The notes under the pieces are model-generated. The model worked only from the letters and a program-made list of their open reading frames with translations, did no database searches and was not told the origin of the DNA. DNA of 11,140 bases from an uncultured Clostridium sp. (GTDB lineage Bacteria > Bacillota > Clostridia > TANB77 > CAG-508), in the NCBI GenBank assembly GCA_958422985.1, contig CATZPY010000033.1, forward strand, positions 1 through 11,140, in the 5' to 3' direction. Made by a program: the position numbers and the translations under genes. Positions 4,883-11,140 of the stretch are shown piece by piece (position 1 is the first letter of the stretch; the number at the start of each line of letters is the position of its first letter).

Positions 4883-7800
4883 ATCCCTTTTTTTGATTAC
4901 AAATAATATTATTATCACTCCTATTATACTTAATGCTATCCATACTATTCCCATATTCATATTCGTAGCTTTTCCATCGCTTGCATAATATTCGTTTAAA
5001 TTATTTGCTTCTATCTTCTCGTTTTCGCTTATCACCTCCTGCTTACTCGTATCTAATAACTCTTCTTCTTGATAAATTTGGTAATCGTCTTTTTCTGCAT
5101 TATATATGCTTATATATTTTTTCTCTTTTAAAGAGTTATTAGTTTCATTATTGTCTTCTGTTTTTTCTGCTTCACCAATATTAGCATTTATATTGTTATC
5201 TTCGTTTTTACTTTTTTCTTCATCAAAGTCTGATTCCCCACTATTTTTCACTTTATATTTCTTTATTGCTTCTTCTACTGATATTTCTTCCAATTTATTT
5301 TCTAATTGTATCGTTTCTTCATATTTATTTTGCATTTCGATATTTATCTTATCTGTATTCGTATAATTTCCTATTTCCGAAAATTGTTTTCTTACATATT
5401 CCAATAAACCTTTTGAAGCTTCAGATTTACTATCAGCAGTACTTTCCTTCTGTTCTTTGCTTTTACTAGAAGATATCATTTCTCCTGTTTGATAATTAAA
5501 CTTTAATTTATCTCCATTTTTATATACAACTTCTACTTCATGTTCATTTTTACTTTCTTTTTGAGAGAATTTTCCTATACTCATTTCATTAATATCATTA
5601 CTACTTAAAGTTTCTGTAAAATCCTCTGAATCCAAATTATTCCCTATCCTTTCAATTCCATTATTAACAAAGTTTTCTGGATAGTTTATTGGTTCTTTCA
5701 AATCATATAACCTGCCATCTTCACCTAAAACTGCTTCATATTCTTTTCCGTTGTATGAATCTATAATAAAATTATTCGCTACCAATTTAAGCACATTTTC
5801 ACCAAAATCTAGCATAACTGGAAGTGCATATAGCTTTCCGTCTTTTACATATAATCGTACATCTCTTCTTAGCGCTTTACTTCCGTCTTTTGCAATAATT
5901 TCAGAATCTGTTTCGTATGTGTTAATTATCTTGCCATTATAGTTAAATGTATATTGTAGTTTTTTCCCGTCGTACTCTGTACTGTTTTCAGTTTCTTCTA
6001 TATCTGGGTCTTTTGGAATTCTAATTCCTTCTTGTCCCTCTAAAGTTTCTGTCCCATTGCGTATTACAGGATATTTATTTTCTTTTAATATTTCATAGTC
6101 GTAATTAGTTCCCCAGTTTAGTTTATTCACATTTTTGTAAGTATCAGCTTGTTTTAAGTCGTCTTCTACTAAATAACTTTCATCTGCTATATAAGCTTCG
6201 TTTTCCTTATTAGGATATTTCCCATTTATTTTAGAATATTTATAATAATAGTTATTTACAAATTTCTGGTTTTCTTGTGGCATATTTCCAATTCCAAGTG
6301 ATACAGTATTATTTTCGCCTAATAAATTTGCTTCTATATAATTTCTAGTATAATATTTCTCTGGCATAAATAATTTTTCTGATATTTCTCCAATCACTCC
6401 ACCAATATTATCTTTAGCTTTTACTGTTCCATCTGCATAGTAATTATTATACATTTGTGAAACTTTATTTAAGTTATCCATACCTATATTATCTAAAGTT
6501 CCTACTAGTCCACCTGCTGAATGTTCTGCTGCAACTACATTTGCATTTGTATATGAATTTATTATATTTCCCCTATCCACATATCCTGCTATTCCTCCTA
6601 CATTTGCATATCCTTCAACAAAAACATTTTCTGCAAAGCTACGTTCTATTCCAAGACCATATTGTGGTCCATAATTTGTTCCTACTATTCCACCTACTTT
6701 AATTCCTTTAGAGATTACCTTAGAGTCTTTAATTTGTGTATAGTAAATTGGCCAATATTGCTGTCCAAGTATTCCACCTACAGAGGTGCTATTACTCTGC
6801 GTTCCTTCTATAGTAGAGTCTATAACTTTAGACATAATTATATTTCCACCACCACCACATATTCCTCCAACTTTTGCTTCTCCTTTTATATGAGATTCAA
6901 AAACTGTTATATCTTTTAATTGTCCACAAACATAGTTTTGCCCTCCTAGAATTCCACCTACTAATTGGTTTCCTTCTACAGTACAATTACTAACCATAAT
7001 ATTATCTTGAAATCCACCATATCCTACAAGACCACCAACATACTTATTTCCCTTTATGTTAGAATTCATAATTTTTATATTCCTACTAATTGTTGTATTC
7101 ATTAAAGGATTCATTCTTCCAATTATTCCGCCTATATAAGATGCATCAATCTCTATATTTATATTATTTGCCTCAATATTTTGTATTTCTCCATAATTTA
7201 ATGTTCCAAATATTCCACCTATATAATTGTACGGAATATTTTCAGTTTTTCCATTAATATATATATTATTTGCTTTTATTGAGTCTATAGATAAGCCTTC
7301 GTATATACCAATACAGCCAATGTTACTAATATTCTTTTTAATACTTATATTAATATTACTAAATTCTATATTTTGTATATCACCTTCACATCTTCCTATA
7401 ATTCCCATGCTATATGCTATCGCTGCTGTTTCATTGCAAATTATGTTTATATCTTCAAATTTTATATTCTCTATTCCATTTTTTAGTATGCTTATTAGTC
7501 CAAAATTTGTAGCATTACCTACATTTAATGTTATATTTTTTATGCTATGCATATTCCCTTCGGTTATTAATCGTCCTATTTTTAAATTGTAATTTACATT
7601 TTGCTTTCCTGTAAAATCTAAATCTGTAAGTAATCTATAGTTTTCATAACTTTCTTTATCTATATTTTGCCAATCTTCATACTTTGTTATTTCTTTATAA
7701 AAGGCTTCTTGTATCAAATAATATGTATTTTTACTATTTTCTTTTCCATCTTCATAATATTTAATTTCTTTAATTTGATAATTATCATAATATTTAGTTG

Positions 7801-10800
7801 GACTAGCTATTAATTCAACATATGTTATACCATTTAAAGTACGTTTGTCTGTAATTTGTACCTCCATGTTTTCTATTATAATTCCTGATATTTCTAAATT
7901 TTTAGGATTTGTTATCTCTATTCTTACTTTAAGCCTATTGCCATCTTCTCTTAAAGTACTAACATTATGTATATCTAAATTTTGTTCTTCTAGGTGTATT
8001 GGTTTCTGGTTTGGTAATACATTTGTTTTATCCGAATTTTTTAATAATGGTAATTTATTATTTAAGTCACTATAAATATAACTATTATCAAAATTTAAAA
8101 TGTGTGTATATGTTTTTTCCTTTGATAAATCTTCTAATCCCAATTTATATTCGTTTTCTATATCTAAACCATTAATTTTATTTTTATTGTAAATATAATT
8201 TGTTCCTAGTGAACTATATCTTCCAAATAGTGCTCCTGTATATTCTGTTTCCTTCTCGTTTATAATATTACCAATATACAAATTATTTTTTACTTGATCT
8301 CCTTGGGAACTTTTTTCTCCTTCAAGACCTCCTACAAAATTTCCATTTGCCACTATGTTTACTTTAATTATATTATTATTTGCCTTAAGCGATCCTGAAC
8401 CAATAATTCCCCCAACTCTTCCACTATCTGCTTCTATATTTCCATTTATTACTACATTAGAAATAATTTTGTTTGTATCTACTCCATATCCAATAATTCC
8501 TCCTACCTTTGCAGATTCACTTATATTTTCTACTTTTATATTTACATTATTTATATAGATATTATTTATATTTCCTATACCGCCTCCTACAAGTCCTCCT
8601 ACTGTAGGTGATTTTGCATCTTTTACTAAAATATTTATATTGTTAAGTGTTAGATCTTCAAATTCGTAGTTATTTGAATTACCTATAACTCCTCCAATGA
8701 TTCCACCTGAAGAAATTATATTGGCTGTATCTATATTTACATTTTTTAATGTTAATCCATTGCCATATCCTATAATACCAACATAAAATGAAGTTTTACT
8801 TTCAAAATTATAATTCTTTATATTAAGATTTTTTATTACTGTTTTACTCCCTATATTGTTAAATAATGTGTTATTTAATGTTTTTGGAATATACATATTT
8901 TGTATTGAATGTTCCATTCCGTCTAATATTCCATATAAATTTATACCTGCATATTGTTTTGGGTCTGCATTTTTAAAGTCTAAATTTGCCATTATTTTAT
9001 AGTTCTCACTACCCTTTTTCTTCATTTCATACCAATCTTCTACTGTGTATATTTCATTATACAAATCTACATTTATAAGCACTTCTCCTTCGCTATATTC
9101 TTTTGTATATTCTAAGTTAAATGCCCCTTTAGTTGTAAAGCTTAATATAGAATACGTAGATACACATTGAATAGGATTACTTAAATTTACAATTACTTCA
9201 CTCCTTCCATTTGCATATTCTTGGCTTTCTATTGTGCAATTTAAGTTTTTTACTTCTATATTTGTTATTTCTTCACCACTCGGGTTATATACACTTATTT
9301 TCACTTTTGCAGTTTTATTTGTACTTTCTAAAGTTTCTGCAAATAGTATTTCTGGTAAATCTGCATCTGTCATTTCTGGAAGTGCTATATATTCTTGTCT
9401 GGGCATACAATCATCTAGTTTAAGCCACGGATAATATCCTAAACCTACTAGTTCATCAACTTCCCACATATTGGTACTATTTAACATGTTATTTTGAAAA
9501 TTTACGTCCCATAACGCTTTATTTGTTATTTTTTTATCCTTTTTACCTTTAAATGTTACGTCACCTATATAATAGCTGTTATTAATTTTATTTATCGCAT
9601 CCATTGCAACATTAGGTCCAACATCTAAATAATAAATATTTCCAATTCCTACTGAATATACATTTTCTACAATCCACCTATTATCTCTTACTATTTTAGA
9701 ATAAGTTGCTCTTGTATTTTCTACATCTACATATGCATTTGCTAATACATATATTTGCTCTACTTTTCCATCATTCCTATTTATTAATATCGCATTATTA
9801 TAACTATTTTGATTAATTTTTATATCTTTTCCATATATATATCCGTTTTTAACTGTACCATAATTGTTTTCTATGCACCATATAGTTTGAGCATATAATG
9901 GTTCTTTGTAATTTATAATAAAATTCTCTATAATTCCATAATTATCATATCCTAATAAACCAATTTTCGCATTATTTTTTTCTTTACTTTCTTCCAGACT
10001 AATAATTAAATTAGATATTGTTCCATAACTAGTTGTAAATAAATTATAGCCTGCAGATGGCAATTCTGATGTAAGATATAGTTTTAATACTAAATTTTCT
10101 ATCCTACCTTTTGTTCCTATTTGTGAAAATAATGCAACATTGCCACCACCATCAAAATATTTTTTATAAACTGTTTTACCATTAAAGTTCATATTTCCTT
10201 GGAATTTAATATTTTCACTAAATTTAATTTGATGATTGTCAACTTCATCTCTAAAGTCTAACTCATTTAACACAATATAGTTACCTTCTGGCTGAATCTC
10301 TTTATATTCTGCTACATTGCTAATCCCTAATATTTCTCCATTTTTTGTGTTAAATTCGAATGTTGATATTACGTAATCCCTTAATCGTATTTTAACTACC
10401 AGTTCTAATTTGTAATCATGGTTTTCTTTTATATCTAGCTCTTTTTCTGCATTTTCTATTTTATTGTTTTCTGGAATTTCTTCATATTTTTTAGTATCTA
10501 CTAATTTTCCATCTTCGTACACTTTTATATAATAGTCATTGGTTATTACTTCATCTCGTTTATCTTCTAAATTTACTAATACCTTACTTTCCATATTGTA
10601 TTTATATTCTTCATAATTTGTTTTTGTGTTTCCTAATTCGATTTGTAAATTTTGTATATATGCTTTTGCATTATCATTTTGACTTGAATTTTCTATATAA
10701 AATCCTACATAACCAGTATCATCTACCACTAATGTTTGTTTATATTCTTTAAAATTATCTTTATCTATATCTTTAATTTGTGTAAGCCTTTGATAATTAT

Positions 10801-11140
10801 TTTTGCTATTTTGAATATGTACTTTTATTCCTTCGTCTGCTTTTATTTTAAATGATATGGTTATTTCTTTTCCTATATATTCACGTAAATCATATACATA
10901 TTTTTGTACATATCCCTTTTTTCCTGAACCTAATTTTAATGTATTTGTTTCCTTTTCATAACTCTTATCATAAAAAGTGCTCTTACCTATAAATTCTGAA
11001 TACCACTTTATTTTAGAGTCCGGATCTACTAAGTTTTTTCCAGTTGTTTTCTTTAGCATACTTTTTAAATCTATTTTTCCTGTTATTCCTTCTTCTGTTA
11101 ATATATCTATTTCTTTTAATAAATAGTTCCTTTTGTATGT
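4880..11140 (-). CDS. Partial: giant GLUG-repeat surface protein, C-terminally membrane-anchored (at least 2086 residues)
   Basis: The frame stays open through the right edge; 27 codons precede the first in-window ATG at 11057-11059, which has no Shine-Dalgarno site, so the true start lies outside. Residues below count from that ATG. About 14-150 form a carbohydrate-binding-like beta-sandwich ending IQLELGNTKTNYEEY-style (here LQIELGNTKTNYEEY). About 158-245 are FN3/Ig-like. Three modules follow at about 246-553, 668-1015 and 1121-1670. Modules two and three open with EDW, YENY/SENY and a LDF motif, all three close with YPWLK, LPLLK or YPVIR, and two hold about 18 VGG[IL]xG GLUG repeats, predicted to build a right-handed beta-helix. 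Related linkers sit at about 558-665 and 1022-1120. About 1900-2010 is charged and partly coiled. A membrane segment at about 2034-2055 ends in KKRD, with no LPXTG. A role as an exported adhesin or carbohydrate-binding surface protein is inferred. Confidence 0.9.
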   Translation of the reverse strand, partial: TYKRNYLLKEIDILTEEGITGKIDLKSMLKKTTGKNLVDPDSKIKWYSEFIGKSTFYDKSYEKETNTLKLGSGKKGYVQKYVYDLREYIGKEITISFKIKADEGIKVHIQNSKNNYQRLTQIKDIDKDNFKEYKQTLVVDDTGYVGFYIENSSQNDNAKAYIQNLQIELGNTKTNYEEYKYNMESKVLVNLEDKRDEVITNDYYIKVYEDGKLVDTKKYEEIPENNKIENAEKELDIKENHDYKLELVVKIRLRDYVISTFEFNTKNGEILGISNVAEYKEIQPEGNYIVLNELDFRDEVDNHQIKFSENIKFQGNMNFNGKTVYKKYFDGGGNVALFSQIGTKGRIENLVLKLYLTSELPSAGYNLFTTSYGTISNLIISLEESKEKNNAKIGLLGYDNYGIIENFIINYKEPLYAQTIWCIENNYGTVKNGYIYGKDIKINQNSYNNAILINRNDGKVEQIYVLANAYVDVENTRATYSKIVRDNRWIVENVYSVGIGNIYYLDVGPNVAMDAINKINNSYYIGDVTFKGKKDKKITNKALWDVNFQNNMLNSTNMWEVDELVGLGYYPWLKLDDCMPRQEYIALPEMTDADLPEILFAETLESTNKTAKVKISVYNPSGEEITNIEVKNLNCTIESQEYANGRSEVIVNLSNPIQCVSTYSILSFTTKGAFNLEYTKEYSEGEVLINVDLYNEIYTVEDWYEMKKKGSENYKIMANLDFKNADPKQYAGINLYGILDGMEHSIQNMYIPKTLNNTLFNNIGSKTVIKNLNIKNYNFESKTSFYVGIIGYGNGLTLKNVNIDTANIISSGGIIGGVIGNSNNYEFEDLTLNNINILVKDAKSPTVGGLVGGGIGNINNIYINNVNIKVENISESAKVGGIIGYGVDTNKIISNVVINGNIEADSGRVGGIIGSGSLKANNNIIKVNIVANGNFVGGLEGEKSSQGDQVKNNLYIGNIINEKETEYTGALFGRYSSLGTNYIYNKNKINGLDIENEYKLGLEDLSKEKTYTHILNFDNSYIYSDLNNKLPLLKNSDKTNVLPNQKPIHLEEQNLDIHNVSTLREDGNRLKVRIEITNPKNLEISGIIIENMEVQITDKRTLNGITYVELIASPTKYYDNYQIKEIKYYEDGKENSKNTYYLIQEAFYKEITKYEDWQNIDKESYENYRLLTDLDFTGKQNVNYNLKIGRLITEGNMHSIKNITLNVGNATNFGLISILKNGIENIKFEDINIICNETAAIAYSMGIIGRCEGDIQNIEFSNINISIKKNISNIGCIGIYEGLSIDSIKANNIYINGKTENIPYNYIGGIFGTLNYGEIQNIEANNINIEIDASYIGGIIGRMNPLMNTTISRNIKIMNSNIKGNKYVGGLVGYGGFQDNIMVSNCTVEGNQLVGGILGGQNYVCGQLKDITVFESHIKGEAKVGGICGGGGNIIMSKVIDSTIEGTQSNSTSVGGILGQQYWPIYYTQIKDSKVISKGIKVGGIVGTNYGPQYGLGIERSFAENVFVEGYANVGGIAGYVDRGNIINSYTNANVVAAEHSAGGLVGTLDNIGMDNLNKVSQMYNNYYADGTVKAKDNIGGVIGEISEKLFMPEKYYTRNYIEANLLGENNTVSLGIGNMPQENQKFVNNYYYKYSKINGKYPNKENEAYIADESYLVEDDLKQADTYKNVNKLNWGTNYDYEILKENKYPVIRNGTETLEGQEGIRIPKDPDIEETENSTEYDGKKLQYTFNYNGKIINTYETDSEIIAKDGSKALRRDVRLYVKDGKLYALPVMLDFGENVLKLVANNFIIDSYNGKEYEAVLGEDGRLYDLKEPINYPENFVNNGIERIGNNLDSEDFTETLSSNDINEMSIGKFSQKESKNEHEVEVVYKNGDKLKFNYQTGEMISSSKSKEQKESTADSKSEASKGLLEYVRKQFSEIGNYTNTDKINIEMQNKYEETIQLENKLEEISVEEAIKKYKVKNSGESDFDEEKSKNEDNNINANIGEAEKTEDNNETNNSLKEKKYISIYNAEKDDYQIYQEEELLDTSKQEVISENEKIEANNLNEYYASDGKATNMNMGIVWIALSIIGVIIILFVIKKRD
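6378..7410 (-). repeat. GLUG repeat array in module three (about 12 units)
   Basis: Gly-Gly units recur every 25-35 residues: MGIIGRCEG, IGGIFGTLNYG, IGGIIGR, VGGLVGYGG, VGGILGGQ, VGGICGGGG, VGGILGQQ, VGGIVGTNYG, VGGIAGYVDRG, AGGLVGTLD, IGGVIGE, plus a degenerate IGCIGIYEG. Between them are hydrophobic/Asn-rich strands such as INSYTNANV. This is the canonical GLUG pattern and fits beta-helix coils. The DNA of the units has diverged, so this is an old array rather than a recent expansion. Confidence 0.85.
8315..8785 (-). repeat. GLUG repeat array in module two (about 6 units)
   Basis: The units read VGIIGYG, IGGVIGNS, VGGLVGGGIGN, VGGIIGYG, VGGIIGSG and VGGLEGE, spaced about 25-35 residues apart and alternating with Asn/Ile-rich strands (INNVNIKVEN and similar). 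It is shorter than the array in module three. Module one has only degenerate equivalents (IGLLGYDNYG). Confidence 0.85.

Noticed and set aside
7227..7592. 121-codon plus-strand frame opposite the giant protein
   Set aside because: It is an antisense shadow of the GLUG region; its composition reflects the complement of Ile/Asn codons.
6378..8785. CRISPR-like or tandem DNA repeats
   Set aside because: The regular spacing comes from protein-level GLUG motifs. DNA units are diverged and in frame, with no constant repeat plus unique spacer.

Overview
The window is very AT-rich and all of its convincing genes lie on the minus strand. Shine-Dalgarno sites are strong (AGGAGG, AAAGGAG, AGGTG), one promoter is textbook sigma-A, and tryptophan is read as TGG. 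This points to a low-GC Bacillota genome, probably a host-associated clostridial or similar lineage. That is an inference from composition and gene content; no marker gene is present.

Layout from right to left, the direction of transcription. (1) 4880 to beyond 11140: one enormous surface protein, open through the right edge, with at least 2086 residues visible. It has a carbohydrate-binding-like N-terminal domain, three large modules (two rich in GLUG-type Gly-Gly repeats) separated by related beta-sandwich-like linkers, an acidic tail and a C-terminal membrane anchor without LPXTG. A hairpin terminator follows at 4796-4827. (2) 3427-4620: an AAA_14/DUF4143 ATPase with a near-perfect promoter (4638-4666) next to two nearly identical 28-bp palindromic units 40 bp apart, which look like operators. 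(3) 2801-3349: about 550 bp without a gene. (4) 1952-2800: an Rpn-family PD-(D/E)XK nuclease (PDDEXK_2). An internal ATG with a strong Shine-Dalgarno site could yield a separate 96-residue C-terminal protein, as reported for E. coli rpn genes with intragenic antitoxins. (5) 1268-1887: a long noncoding leader-like region with a dinucleotide repeat, a 7-bp hairpin and a 29-position stem whose G-U wobbles show that the minus-strand RNA is the form that folds. (6) 1267 to beyond position 1: the N-terminal 422 residues of a second membrane-anchored extracellular protein, unrecognised.

The ATPase and the nuclease are accessory genes of the kind often found in mobile or defence-related islands, set between two cell-surface genes. 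Both end in the same 68-bp sequence (one mismatch) carrying a terminator hairpin, so their 3' flanks share an origin and could recombine. Nothing shows that the four genes form one pathway. The most testable points are the possible gene-within-gene in the nuclease, the shared 3' cassette, the tandem operators, and the structured leader RNA.
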